From a virus, in the IMG/VR virus record IMGVR_UViG_3300029153_000001, positions 1-32,481 of that record: DNA of 32,481 nucleotides. One strand, written 5' to 3'. How positions within the stretch are numbered: the first letter of the stretch is position 1; each line of letters begins with the position of its first letter. The notes under the pieces are model-generated. The model did not search any database. It was not told where the DNA came from and worked only from the letters and a program-made list of their open reading frames with translations. The position numbers were made by a program, and so were the translations under genes. Positions 6,859-14,811 of the stretch are shown piece after piece.

Positions 6859-7193
6859 TGAGTAAAGGTATCAAGAAAGTTGGAAAGGCAATCTCCAAGC
6901 CTTTCAAGAAGATCGGCAGCGCCGTGAAGAAGGTGGCCAGTAAAGCCTTCAGCGTGGTCAAGGGCGCTGTGAAGGGTATCGGTAAAGCTGTCGGCCTTGT
7001 CCCCAAGATCCCCGATATGCCCGATCCGAAAGACCCGGCACCTCCGGCACCTGAACCGGAACAGTACGCAGAGGACATGACCCGTCCTGAGATGATCGGT
7101 CGCCGTAAGCGCAATCGCCGCAACGGTCTGCGTATCGACCTGAACACTGGTGGTGCCCCTGCCGGTAACGGCGTGAACCTGCCTGTCGGTTAA
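6858..7193 (+). CDS. T7 gp7.3-like virion/tail assembly protein
   Basis: 111 residues from GTG 6858, with GAGGG seven bases upstream. The first 45 residues are a repetitive Lys/Gly/Val helical region (IKKVGKAISKPFKKIGSAVKK and so on), likely membrane- or DNA-interacting. A Pro/Asp linker (PDMPDPKDPAPPAPEPE) and the basic tail RRNGLRIDLNTGGAPAGNGVNL follow. This layout (Lys-rich start, acidic middle, Arg/Gly end with GGxxxGxGxN) matches T7 gp7.3, a small ejected virion protein needed for tail assembly. It lies directly before the portal gene, as in T7. Confidence 0.75.
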   Translation: MSKGIKKVGKAISKPFKKIGSAVKKVASKAFSVVKGAVKGIGKAVGLVPKIPDMPDPKDPAPPAPEPEQYAEDMTRPEMIGRRKRNRRNGLRIDLNTGGAPAGNGVNLPVG

Positions 7194-7209
7194 TCGTTGA
7201 GGAGAATCT

Positions 7210-8757
7210 ATGGAAGCAGCCCAGACGGCTGGTGGGCGCTATCGTGCGCTCATCGGTAAACGCGATCCGTTCCTGAAACGAGGTCGTGATGCAGCCAAGC
7301 TGACCATCCCGTCCCTGCTTCCTCCTGATGTCCACAGTGGCCACGACAAGCTCCCGACTCCATTCCAAGGGTTGGGAGCGCGTGGGGTGAATAACCTCGC
7401 GTCCAAGCTGTTGCTGGCCCTGATGCCACCGAACAGTCCCTTCTTCCGCTTCACCATTGACGACTACACGCTTGAGCAGATGACCCAGCAAGAGGGTATG
7501 CGAGCTGAGGTCGATGAGGCGCTGGGCAAGATCGAACGTGCAGTGATGCAGGAGATCGAAGCTCAGGCTGCCCGTGTGTCCGTGGGAGAAGCTCTGAAGC
7601 AACTGCTGGTTGCTGGTAACGTCCTGCTGTACTTGGCCCCCGAGGGTGGTCTCAAGGTGTTCCGCCTTGACCGCTTCGTGGTTCGCCGTGATCCCATGGG
7701 CAACGTCCTTGAGATCATCGTGCAGGAGACCGTATCGCCTGAAGCCCTGCCGGAGGAAATCCGAGCCGAGCTGAAGGACACCGACAAGACCGGCAAGGAC
7801 AAGACCGTCGAGCTGTTCACCCGTGTGTACCTCGATGGTAACAAGTGGCGCGTCTATCAGGAGGTTAAGGGCAAAGTTATCCCCGGAACCGAGGGTGAAT
7901 ATCCACTGGAGAAGTCTCCTTGGATTCCCTTGCGTTTCACCAAGATCGACGGTGAGGACTACGGTCGAGGCTATGTCGAGGAGTATTACGGCGATCTCCG
8001 TTCCCTCGAAGCCCTGACCAAAGCCATCGTCGAAGGCTCTGCCGCTGCCGCCAAGGTGCTGTTCCTTGTGAACCCCAATGGCGTCACCGAGCAGCGAACC
8101 CTAACCGAAGCACCCAACGGTGCTGTCCGTACTGGTACTGCCGAGGACATCTCGGTACTTCAAGTCGACAAGTTCGCCGACTTCCGTATCGCCTTCGAGA
8201 CCATCGAAGCCATCTCCCAGCGTCTCTCCTACGCCTTCCTGATGAACACTGCCGTTCAGCGGGATGGTGAGCGTGTGACTGCCGAGGAGATCCGCTACAT
8301 GGCCTCCGAGCTGGAGGATGCCCTTGGTGGCGTCTACTCGATCCTGAGTCAGGAGTTCCAGCTTCCGCTGGTCAAGCGACTGGTTCACCAGCTCGAACGC
8401 AAGCGCAAGATCCCAACCCTGCCCAAGGGTGTCGTCCAGCCCACCATCACCACCGGCCTCGAAGCTCTGGGTCGTGGTCATGACCTGAACAAGCTCGATG
8501 TGTTCATCGGTGGGGTACTCCAGACCTTCGGCCCTGAAGTGGTCTCCCAGTATCTCAACGTGGGTGACTACCTGACCCGTCGAGGTACGGCTCTGGGTAT
8601 CGACATGAAGGGACTGGTGCGTACCGAGGAGGAGATCCAGCAGATGCAGATGGCCCAGATGCAAGCGCAACAGCAGCAGATGGCCCAGCAGATGATGGCC
8701 CAAGGCGGTATGGACATGGCGAAGGAAGTAGTCAAAGCAGGTGTGAATGATGGCTGA
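7210..8757 (+). CDS. Head-tail connector (portal) protein
   Basis: 515 residues, close to T7 gp8 (536). Typical podovirus portal signatures are visible: RDPFLKRGRDAAKLTIPSLLP, FQGLGARGVNNLASKLLLALMPP (residues about 55-78), LVAGNVLLYL and RYMASELEDALGGVYSILSQEFQLPLV near 375-400. The C-terminus is rich in Met and Gln (QMAQMQAQQQQMAQQMMAQGG). Twelve copies form the ring at one capsid vertex through which DNA is packaged, and it joins the tail. GAGGAG lies at 7199-7204. The 3' end overlaps a 57-codon ORF by eight bases. Confidence 0.96.
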   Translation: MEAAQTAGGRYRALIGKRDPFLKRGRDAAKLTIPSLLPPDVHSGHDKLPTPFQGLGARGVNNLASKLLLALMPPNSPFFRFTIDDYTLEQMTQQEGMRAEVDEALGKIERAVMQEIEAQAARVSVGEALKQLLVAGNVLLYLAPEGGLKVFRLDRFVVRRDPMGNVLEIIVQETVSPEALPEEIRAELKDTDKTGKDKTVELFTRVYLDGNKWRVYQEVKGKVIPGTEGEYPLEKSPWIPLRFTKIDGEDYGRGYVEEYYGDLRSLEALTKAIVEGSAAAAKVLFLVNPNGVTEQRTLTEAPNGAVRTGTAEDISVLQVDKFADFRIAFETIEAISQRLSYAFLMNTAVQRDGERVTAEEIRYMASELEDALGGVYSILSQEFQLPLVKRLVHQLERKRKIPTLPKGVVQPTITTGLEALGRGHDLNKLDVFIGGVLQTFGPEVVSQYLNVGDYLTRRGTALGIDMKGLVRTEEEIQQMQMAQMQAQQQQMAQQMMAQGGMDMAKEVVKAGVNDG

Positions 8758-8923
8758 AGCTGAAGTCAAGAAGCAGACACGCCGCACCCGCAAGCAGAAA
8801 CAAGAGGTCGCTCCCGAGGCGGCCTCTACTGCTTCTGGTGGGGCAAAACCCAAAGCAACCCCTAAAGAGGCCGGAGCAGAAATCACCAAGCTCGACAACG
8901 GTCTCGTAATTGTTTCCCGATAA
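8750..8923 (+). CDS. Small basic hypothetical protein between portal and scaffold
   Basis: A 57-residue ORF from ATG 8750 to TAA 8923. It begins MAEAEVKKQTRRTRKQKQE, continues through an Ala/Lys/Pro-rich linker and ends ITKLDNGLVIVSR. The start overlaps the portal stop. The following scaffold gene starts 12 bases after the stop with its own AGGAGAG site, so the ORF fills the gap exactly. No T7 counterpart is known to me. The basic N-terminus suggests nucleic-acid or portal contact, which is speculation. Confidence 0.65.
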   Translation: MAEAEVKKQTRRTRKQKQEVAPEAASTASGGAKPKATPKEAGAEITKLDNGLVIVSR

Positions 8924-8935
8924 CAGGAGAGAGAA

Positions 8936-9727
8936 ATGGCAGAAGTTCTGAACACTGGCGGTGAAGTCACTGGTGCAGCCCCGGAAGGTCACGATCAGGC
9001 GATGCTGGATGCGGTTGACCGCAAGGAAGCCGAGCTGGCGAAAGTCGGCACTGAGGCTCCTCAAGGTGGCAACGAGAAGATCCTCGGCAAGTTCGACTCA
9101 CAGGAGGATCTGGCCAAGGCGTATCAGGAGCTGGAGCGCAAGCTGGGTCAGCAGAACCAGCAACAGCAGCAGCAGCAGCAGACCAAGCAGGACACCGCCG
9201 AGTTGAATGAGGATCAGGCTAACGACCTGATCGAGAAGGCTGGCGTGAATGTCGATGCCATGGCCGAACACTTCTATGAGAACGGTGGTCTGGCCGAGGA
9301 GCATTACGCCGAGCTGGAAAAGGCCGGTATCCCCCGTGAGTACGTCGATCAGTACATCGCCGGGGTTCAGGCTGAGGCCGAGCAGATTCGTGAGGAAATC
9401 TTCAGCGAAGTGGGTGGTGAGGAGAACTTCGCCGCCATGGCTGAGTGGGCCGCTGCGAACCTGACTGCGGCTGAACTGGATGCCTACAACGAGGCCGTGG
9501 ACAGCGGTGACATGAGCGTGGTGCGTAGTGCCGTGATGTCTCTGGCGTTCCGCTACCAGCGTGACGTTGGCCGTGATCCGAAGCTCGTTGGCGGTAACTC
9601 TGGTGGTGTCACTGGGTTCGAGTCTCTGGCCCAGCTCACTGCCGCAATGAAAGACCCGCGCTACAACACCGACCCTGCGTATCGCCGTGAGGTCGAGCAG
9701 AAGTTGGCGCGTTCCAACATCATGTGA
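8936..9727 (+). CDS. Capsid assembly scaffolding protein
   Basis: 263 residues. Acidic and helical, with ILGKFDSQEDLAKAYQELERKLG near residues 48-70, the signature I know from T7-like gp9 scaffolds. A polyglutamine run (eight Gln, encoded by CAG/CAA near 9158-9181) is followed by a long Glu-rich helical body and a C-terminal segment (DPRYNTDPAYRREVEQKLARSNIM) expected to bind the capsid shell. The gene lies between portal and capsid, as in T7 (gene 9). Known role: temporary internal core of the prohead that leaves before DNA packaging. Confidence 0.92.
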   Translation: MAEVLNTGGEVTGAAPEGHDQAMLDAVDRKEAELAKVGTEAPQGGNEKILGKFDSQEDLAKAYQELERKLGQQNQQQQQQQQTKQDTAELNEDQANDLIEKAGVNVDAMAEHFYENGGLAEEHYAELEKAGIPREYVDQYIAGVQAEAEQIREEIFSEVGGEENFAAMAEWAAANLTAAELDAYNEAVDSGDMSVVRSAVMSLAFRYQRDVGRDPKLVGGNSGGVTGFESLAQLTAAMKDPRYNTDPAYRREVEQKLARSNIM

Positions 9728-9735
9728 GGTAACCC

Positions 9736-9933
9736 ATGAACTGGATCGTTGAGAACTGGGATGGCGTAGTAGCCACCCTTGTGGCGCTCCATGCGCTGGC
9801 CGTTGCTGTGGTGAACCTGACCCCGACTCCGAAGGACGATGAGATCCTCGGCAAGGTCTACCGTGTGGTGGAAGTCGTGGCCGGTCTGTTCACCAAGAAG
9901 GCCAAGGAGCTGCCGGGTGAGGGGGCACGGTGA
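9736..9933 (+). CDS. Small membrane protein, holin candidate
   Basis: 65 residues. The segment from about residue 10 to 29 (VVATLVALHALAVAVVNLTP) is one strong transmembrane helix. It is followed by an amphipathic stretch YRVVEVVAGLFTKKAKE and a charged tail. GAGG at 9726-9729 is the ribosome site. The gene overlaps the next one (GTGA) and is immediately followed by a nested spanin-like pair. A holin or lysis-regulating role is therefore plausible from context. A second, gp17.5-like holin is at 23461, so this one could instead be an antiholin or an accessory membrane protein. Confidence 0.7.
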   Translation: MNWIVENWDGVVATLVALHALAVAVVNLTPTPKDDEILGKVYRVVEVVAGLFTKKAKELPGEGAR

Positions 9934-10166
9934 GTGCCTTCCTCAAGGCTCTCCAATCCTTCCTTCAAGCGATGACCCTGTTGCTCACCCTTGCCCGTGA
10001 CGAGAAGTTGCGCCGTGAGGGTGAGCGCAGAGTTCTCCATAAGCAGGTGGAGAGCGCGTATGAGCAGCAGGGAGAAGCCCATGAGATTGATCTTCAGGTG
10101 GTTCGCGGTGGTCTGTCTGATGCTGACATTGAGCGGATGCGCCGTTACCAAAGAACCACTCCGTGA
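9930..10166 (+). CDS. Possible inner-membrane spanin (Rz-like)
   Basis: 78 residues from GTG 9930. The N-terminal 22 residues (SAFLKALQSFLQAMTLLLTLA) can act as a weak membrane anchor. The rest is a charged helical domain (DEKLRREGERRVLHKQVESAYEQQ) that could form a coiled coil, then RGGLSDADIERMRRYQ. An outer-membrane lipoprotein gene starts inside it in the +1 frame. This is the characteristic Rz/Rz1 arrangement, in which both proteins join to fuse inner and outer membranes at lysis. The hydrophobic segment is less convincing than in classic Rz, so the assignment rests mainly on the nested lipoprotein. Confidence 0.6.
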   Translation: MSAFLKALQSFLQAMTLLLTLARDEKLRREGERRVLHKQVESAYEQQGEAHEIDLQVVRGGLSDADIERMRRYQRTTP

Positions 10167-10281
10167 TCCTTGTGTCTGGGCCAAACCCATAACCTGGCAT
10201 GAGGATGACACCCCTACGACCCGTCAAGAAATCTTCGCTCACAACCTGAAATGGGAGCGATTCTGCGGGGTTTCCAATTAA
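10081..10281 (+). CDS. Outer-membrane spanin lipoprotein (Rz1-like)
   Basis: 66 residues from ATG 10081, with GGGAG at 10069-10073. It starts MRLIFRWFAVVCLMLTLSGC, a signal peptide with lipobox LSGC, so lipidation is predicted at Cys20. The mature part is about 46 residues with two further cysteines. The gene begins inside the preceding ORF in a different frame and continues beyond it, as Rz1 genes do. T7 has this pair (18.5/18.7) next to terminase, whereas here it lies before the capsid gene. The stop codon TAA (10279-10281) is part of the phage promoter at 10276. Confidence 0.78.
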   Translation: MRLIFRWFAVVCLMLTLSGCAVTKEPLRDPCVWAKPITWHEDDTPTTRQEIFAHNLKWERFCGVSN

Positions 10282-10299
10282 GTGACAGTTTAGGAGAAG
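10276..10299 (+). promoter_or_regulatory. SP6-like phage promoter before capsid gene
   Basis: AATTAAGTGACAGT followed by TTAGGAGAAG, with predicted +1 at G10293. The transcript would begin with a perfect 7-bp hairpin (GGAGAAG paired with CTTCTCC, 10293-10310). This is comparable to the 5' hairpin of T7 phi10 mRNA that protects the message. The promoter overlaps the stop codon of the spanin gene. Confidence 0.88.
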
Positions 10300-10336
10300 A
10301 ACACTTCTCCAAGTCTCTCCTGTTGGTTGGTATTAC

Positions 10337-10376
10337 GACCTCCCCCTCTTGCCTAGCTACGGGGAGGTTCTTTTTG
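10337..10376 (+). terminator. Intrinsic terminator 45 nt after the promoter
   Basis: ACCTCCCC (10338-10345) pairs with GGGGAGGT (10361-10368), and TTCTTTTT follows. Its place between the phage promoter and the capsid gene is odd. It may stop host polymerase arriving from upstream, attenuate phage transcription, or end an approximately 84-nt small RNA. Confidence 0.75.
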
Positions 10377-10804
10377 TCTCTCTGAACAAACCCGCAAGCC
10401 TCTGTTTGCGATTGGGAGTAACCCGGTCATCAAGCTCAAATAGCGACCTGAATCAACAGGTATCGCCCGGTTGGCCACCGGGAGTGGGTCTTTTATTTCC
10501 CGTACAGGATTCAACCGGCAGCCGCCGAATAAGGAGGTGATCCTGTATCTCCGAGCTGGGGAACGGTGACCCAGTAAGCCCTAACTCGTCGTGAGACGAC
10601 ACAGGGCACCTACCTCGAACGAAGCGAAGCCCAAGTCGCACTGGCAGCAAAGCCGGTGACTTTTGCTACCAAAGGATTTCACGCACAAGCCTCGGCCCCA
10701 AGTATCCACCTGCGGGTGTGATGCGAGGGACAACCTTGTGTGAAGCGCGTGGATGACTGCTGGGAGCAGCAACTTCCATCAATCGTTCACGAGGTAATTC
10801 ATTC
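10377..10804 (+). ncRNA. Structured non-coding leader upstream of capsid gene
   Basis: About 430 bases without a credible gene but full of compact stems. CGCAA/TTGCG spans 10393-10410, ACCTG/CAGGT spans 10446-10461, and CCCGGT/ACCGGG spans 10466-10482. CTGGG/CCCAG spans 10556-10574. At 10578-10607 a 5-bp GCCCT/AGGGC stem encloses a symmetric 3x3 internal loop and a TCGTC/GACGA stem with a GTGA tetraloop. AGCAAA/TTTGCT spans 10646-10667, CACC/GGTG spans 10707-10718, and CTGCT/AGCAG spans 10757-10769. The density and the GNRA loop indicate a folded RNA in the capsid mRNA leader or a separate RNA. I see no group I or II intron core, RNase P, tmRNA or hammerhead motif. Confidence 0.5.
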
Positions 10805-11764
10805 ATGGCAGACGCTATTGTCTCTCGTCTGGGCCAAGTCAACGGCGCTGGCGCAGTCGATTCTCTGTTTCTCAAGCTGTTCGCTGGTGAGGTTCTGACC
10901 TCCTTTGAACAGACTCAGGTGATGATGGACAAGCACATGGTGCGAACCATCACCAACGGTAAGTCCGCTCAGTTCCCGGTAATGGGTCGTGCAGACGCTT
11001 ACTACCACACTCCGGGTCAGGAGATTCTGGGCGGTAAGATCAAGCACGCAGAGCGAGTCATCACCATCGACGAGCTTCTGGTGGCTCCGACCTTCATCGC
11101 TAACATCGACGAGGCGAAGAACCACTACGACGTTCGCTCTGTTTACACCCGCGAGATGGGCGCGAAGCTGGCCAACACCATGGACAAGCATGTCCTCCAG
11201 ACTGGTGTTCTGGCTGCCCGTACCGCCAAGACCATCGACGATGCTGACCAGTTCGGCGGCACCACTGTCTACGGTGTGGACAACACCAACGGTGACGCTC
11301 TGGCTGAGGCCATGTTCGAGGCTGCCCGTATCCTCGACGAGAAGCATGTGCCGGAAGACCAGCGGTTCCTGTTCGTCCGTCCGGCTGAGTTCTACGCGAT
11401 GGCGAAGTCCACCAAGATCCTGAACCGTGATTGGGGCGGTGAAGGTTCTTACGCTGGCGGTAACGTGATCCGCGTGGCCGGTATCACCATCGTCAAGACC
11501 AACAACCTGCCGAAGGCTCTGGTTGCTGCTGGTTCTGTCGATGCCGGTACTGGTGACAAGTACGCGGGTGACTTCACCAACACCGTGGGTCTCATCATGC
11601 ACCCGTCCGCAGTTGGCACCGTCAAGCTGCTGGATCTGGGCATGGAGTCTGAGTACCAGATCAGCCGTCAGGGCACCCTGATGGTTGCCAAGTACGCTGT
11701 GGGCCATGGTGTCCTGCGTCCTGAAGCTGCCATCGAGCTGTCTTCTGCTGCTGCTCCGGTGTAA
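10805..11764 (+). CDS. Major capsid protein
   Basis: 319 residues. It matches the T7-like capsid (gp10A) pattern: a short N-terminal arm, SLFLKLFAGEVLTSFEQTQVM, FPVMGRADAYYHTPG (the typical T7-family phrase), IDELLVAPTFIANIDEAKNHYDVRS, and a C-terminal IMHPSAVGTVKLLDLGMESEYQ segment. It has the HK97 fold by family knowledge. 415 copies build the T=7 shell. GAGGT at 10790-10794 precedes ATG 10805. I see no frameshift signal for a longer gp10B form. The gene is followed 20 bases later by a strong terminator and preceded by its own phage promoter and long leader, so it is the most strongly regulated gene here. Confidence 0.96.
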   Translation: MADAIVSRLGQVNGAGAVDSLFLKLFAGEVLTSFEQTQVMMDKHMVRTITNGKSAQFPVMGRADAYYHTPGQEILGGKIKHAERVITIDELLVAPTFIANIDEAKNHYDVRSVYTREMGAKLANTMDKHVLQTGVLAARTAKTIDDADQFGGTTVYGVDNTNGDALAEAMFEAARILDEKHVPEDQRFLFVRPAEFYAMAKSTKILNRDWGGEGSYAGGNVIRVAGITIVKTNNLPKALVAAGSVDAGTGDKYAGDFTNTVGLIMHPSAVGTVKLLDLGMESEYQISRQGTLMVAKYAVGHGVLRPEAAIELSSAAAPV

Positions 11765-11784
11765 GCCAGCACTAAGTTAAACCG

Positions 11785-11819
11785 ATAGGGGGTCAAGAAA
11801 TTGACCTCCTATTTTTTTC
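11785..11819 (+). terminator. Strong terminator after capsid gene (T-phi position)
   Basis: A 12-bp stem (ATAGGGGGTCAA with TTGACCTCCTAT, one G-U) is closed by a GAAA loop and followed by seven T. It occupies the position of T7 T-phi, the late terminator after gene 10, which lets the capsid message be made in excess while a fraction of polymerase reads into tail genes. Confidence 0.92.
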
Positions 11820-11834
11820 TTATAGAGGGTTCAC

Positions 11835-12413
11835 ATGCTAAGTCCGACTACTGAATTGGACGCCATCAATACGATGCTGTCCTCCATCGGTGAAGCACCT
11901 GTGAACACCGTCGAGGATAACGGGGTGGTGGATGCCGTAATGGCGCGGCAGATTCTGACCACAGTGAGCCGGGAAGTCCAAGCCCGAGGTTGGCACTTCA
12001 ACACCGAGAAGGACTACACGCTCACTCCGACTTTCCCCGAGGGTGAGGTGCGACTCCCGAAGACGCTCCTGCGGATCGACACTGTGAAGACCCACAGTGA
12101 CATCGACGTAGTTCAACGAGGCAATCGCCTCTACGACCGCCGCAACCACACCTACAAGTTCGACAAGGCATTGAAGGTGGACATGGTAATCATGCTGCCC
12201 TTCGACGAGATGCCTGAAGTTGCCCGTCAGTTCATCACCATCCGTTCCGCCCGGATCTTCCAAGAGCGAGTGGTCGGCTCCGGTGAACTCTCCCAGTTCT
12301 CACTGAAGGACGAGATGCGGGCACTGGTGGCGCTTCGAGAGTTCGAGGCTGACACCGCTGACTACAACATCCTGACCGATAGCTACTCGGTCGCCAGAGT
12401 ATTGGAACGCTGA
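11835..12413 (+). CDS. Tail tubular protein A
   Basis: 192 residues, the same size as T7 gp11 (196). It begins LSPTTELDAINTMLSSIGEAPVNTVEDNG and contains VSREVQARGWHFNTEKDYTL, the standard signatures of this family. A C-terminal region around RQFITIRSARIFQERVVGS is also conserved. It forms the dodecameric gatekeeper ring beneath the portal, to which gp12 and fibres attach. AGAGGG upstream (11824-11829) supports ATG 11835. The next gene starts one base after the stop. Confidence 0.94.
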   Translation: MLSPTTELDAINTMLSSIGEAPVNTVEDNGVVDAVMARQILTTVSREVQARGWHFNTEKDYTLTPTFPEGEVRLPKTLLRIDTVKTHSDIDVVQRGNRLYDRRNHTYKFDKALKVDMVIMLPFDEMPEVARQFITIRSARIFQERVVGSGELSQFSLKDEMRALVALREFEADTADYNILTDSYSVARVLER

Positions 12414-12414
12414 C

Positions 12415-14811
12415 ATGAGCCTGATCTCAACCACAATCCCGAACCTAGTGAACGGGGTGAGTCAGCAGCCCTACGCCTTGCGTCTGGCCTCGCAGTGTGA
12501 GGAGCAGATCAACGGTCATTCGTCCGTCGTGGAGGGGCTGCGTAAACGCCCCGGCACCAAGCATATCGCCAAGCTGGCTGGTGTGGCTGACGGTGCATTC
12601 ATCCACCTCATCAACCGTGACAAGACCGAGCAGTATGTCGTGGTGATCTCTAACGGAGCCATCAAGGTGTTCGACCTTGAGGGCAACGAGCAGGTGGTCA
12701 ACTACCCGGACGGTACTGGCTACCTCGCTTCGGCCACTCCAGAGGATGACTTCCGGTGTGTCACTGTGGCGGACTACACCTTCATCCTGAACACCCAAGT
12801 GACTGTCCGTAAGGGCACCACCAAGACTTCGAGCCGTCCATTCGAGGCACTGTTCTGGGTCAAGCAGGGTTCCTACGGGGCCAAGTACACCATCTGGGCC
12901 GGGGGCCAGTCGGCCACCTACACCGTGCCCAATGGTAGTGATGCCACCCACGCCACCTCCGTGACCACCGACAATATCGCCACTCAGCTCGCCAATGGTC
13001 TCAGCTCCAAGCTGGGCAGCGGCTGGACGGTCTCCCGGTACGGCTCGACGATCTACGTCAAGAAGTCCGATGGTGGCACCTTCACTGTCCGGGCGGATGA
13101 CTCCATCGGTGACAACGGGGTGGACGTAATCACCACCACCACCCAGCGGTTCTCCGATCTTCCGGCCCGAGCCATCAACGGGTTCACCGTGGAGATCACC
13201 GGAGACCAGACCTCCTCGTTCGACAACTACTACGTCAAGTACGACACCTCAAGCTCAGGCTCGGTGTCTGGCGTGTGGAAGGAGACGATCAAGGGTGGGG
13301 AGTACGACAGCCTCAATGCGACCACCATGCCACATGCACTGGTGAGGAATGCCGATGGCACCTTCACCTTCAAGGTACTGGATTGGGAGAAGCGCAAGGT
13401 AGGTGATCTGGATTCCAACCCGTTCCCCTCCTTCGTCGACCGCAAGATCAACGATGTGTTCTTCCACCGGAACCGGCTGGGTTTCATCAGTGACGAGAAC
13501 ATCGTCTTCTCCCGGTCTGGCAAATACTTCGACTTCTTCATCGGCACGGCCACAGCGGTACTGGACGATGACCCCATCGACATCGGCGTGAGCCACACCA
13601 AGGTCTCCATCCTGCGCCATGCCATCCCGTTCAACGAGACCCTGCTGCTGTTCTCGGATAAGACCCAGTTCCAGCTAGGCTCTGCGGAGATCCTGACGCC
13701 GGATACCGTGAGTGTGAACCAGACGACCGAGTACGAGTGTTCCCTGCGGGCCAAGCCTGTGGGTGCTGGCCGGTACGTCTACTTCGCGGTGAACCGGGGA
13801 ACCTTCACCGGCATCCGTGAATACTACACCGATGGTCGAACCGAGGCTGAGGATGCGGCTGAGATCACCGGCCATGTGCCCAAGTACATCCCCGGTGGTG
13901 CCTTCAAGATTGCCGCCAGTGGTAACGAGGACATGCTGGCCGTACTCACCGATGGCAGCCCCAACGAGGTGTTCATCTACAAGTTCTACTGGGGTGGCCC
14001 CGAGAAGCTGCAATCCTCATGGTCACGCTGGAGGTTCGCTCCGGGGGATCGCATCCTGAACTGCGACTTCATCGAGTCCCAGCTCTACCTGCTGATCGAG
14101 AGGCACGATGGGGTACACCTTGAGATGCTCAACCTCGAAGCCGGTGCGGTCGAACCCGGTTGGAATATCCATGTCCACCTCGACAGTCGGCTGGATCAGA
14201 CGGATGTCTCGCTGGCCTACTTCGAGAACGACCCGACGCTGGAGCTGGACAACGAGACCCACTTGACGCTGCCCTACAAGCTGGCGACAGATGAACAGGT
14301 GCAGATCGTGGTGGCCCCCGGTGGTTCCAAGACCGAGGGTGTGATCTTCAACAACTACACCGTGGACAACTCAGGGACATACACCGTGCTGAAGCTGAAG
14401 GGAGACTGGCGTAACCAACCCTTCTTCATCGGTAAGCCCTACGAGTTCCGCTACAAGTTCTCCACCATGGTAATCAAGGAGGAGGCTGTCGGTGGTGGTC
14501 AGATGACCATTGGTGAAGGTCGTATCCAACTCCGCAAGGTCACCCTGCTGTATAACCAGTCGGGGTACTTCCGGGTCGAGGTGACCCCCTTCCGGCGAGA
14601 CACCTACCGCTACATCTTCTCTGGGCGTGTGGTGGGTTCCGGTGCCAACCTGATTGGCCGTGTCTCCATCGAACAAGGACGCTTCAAGTTCCCGGTGGCG
14701 GCGAAGAACGATCAGGTGTCCATCGAGATCGTCAACGACTCTTTCCTCCCGTGCTACTTCCTGAGTGCCGAGTGGGAAGCCTTCTATTCAATCCGTTCTC
14801 AGAGGCTGTGA
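12415..14811 (+). CDS. Tail tubular protein B (nozzle)
   Basis: 798 residues, close to T7 gp12 (794). The start ISTTIPNLVNGVSQQPYALRLASQCEEQINGHSS and EGLRKRPGTKHIAKL are unmistakable for this family. So is the VFFHRNRLGFISDENIVFSRSGKYFDFF region near residues 345-375. Mostly beta-structure, it assembles as a hexamer to form the tail nozzle. It shares its last base with the first base of the next start codon (TGATG), so translation is coupled. Confidence 0.96.
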   Translation: MSLISTTIPNLVNGVSQQPYALRLASQCEEQINGHSSVVEGLRKRPGTKHIAKLAGVADGAFIHLINRDKTEQYVVVISNGAIKVFDLEGNEQVVNYPDGTGYLASATPEDDFRCVTVADYTFILNTQVTVRKGTTKTSSRPFEALFWVKQGSYGAKYTIWAGGQSATYTVPNGSDATHATSVTTDNIATQLANGLSSKLGSGWTVSRYGSTIYVKKSDGGTFTVRADDSIGDNGVDVITTTTQRFSDLPARAINGFTVEITGDQTSSFDNYYVKYDTSSSGSVSGVWKETIKGGEYDSLNATTMPHALVRNADGTFTFKVLDWEKRKVGDLDSNPFPSFVDRKINDVFFHRNRLGFISDENIVFSRSGKYFDFFIGTATAVLDDDPIDIGVSHTKVSILRHAIPFNETLLLFSDKTQFQLGSAEILTPDTVSVNQTTEYECSLRAKPVGAGRYVYFAVNRGTFTGIREYYTDGRTEAEDAAEITGHVPKYIPGGAFKIAASGNEDMLAVLTDGSPNEVFIYKFYWGGPEKLQSSWSRWRFAPGDRILNCDFIESQLYLLIERHDGVHLEMLNLEAGAVEPGWNIHVHLDSRLDQTDVSLAYFENDPTLELDNETHLTLPYKLATDEQVQIVVAPGGSKTEGVIFNNYTVDNSGTYTVLKLKGDWRNQPFFIGKPYEFRYKFSTMVIKEEAVGGGQMTIGEGRIQLRKVTLLYNQSGYFRVEVTPFRRDTYRYIFSGRVVGSGANLIGRVSIEQGRFKFPVAAKNDQVSIEIVNDSFLPCYFLSAEWEAFYSIRSQRL

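Noticed and set aside
10349-10540. 63-codon + strand ORF in the capsid leader
   Set aside because: Starts inside the terminator stem, lacks a ribosome site and reads through several RNA stems.
10377-10804. Group I/II intron, RNase P RNA, tmRNA or hammerhead in the capsid leader
   Set aside because: No recognisable conserved cores of these RNAs. Left as a structured RNA of unknown type.
11700-11790. Programmed frameshift giving a gp10B-like capsid extension
   Set aside because: No slippery run near the capsid stop, and the alternative frame is cut short by the terminator stem region.
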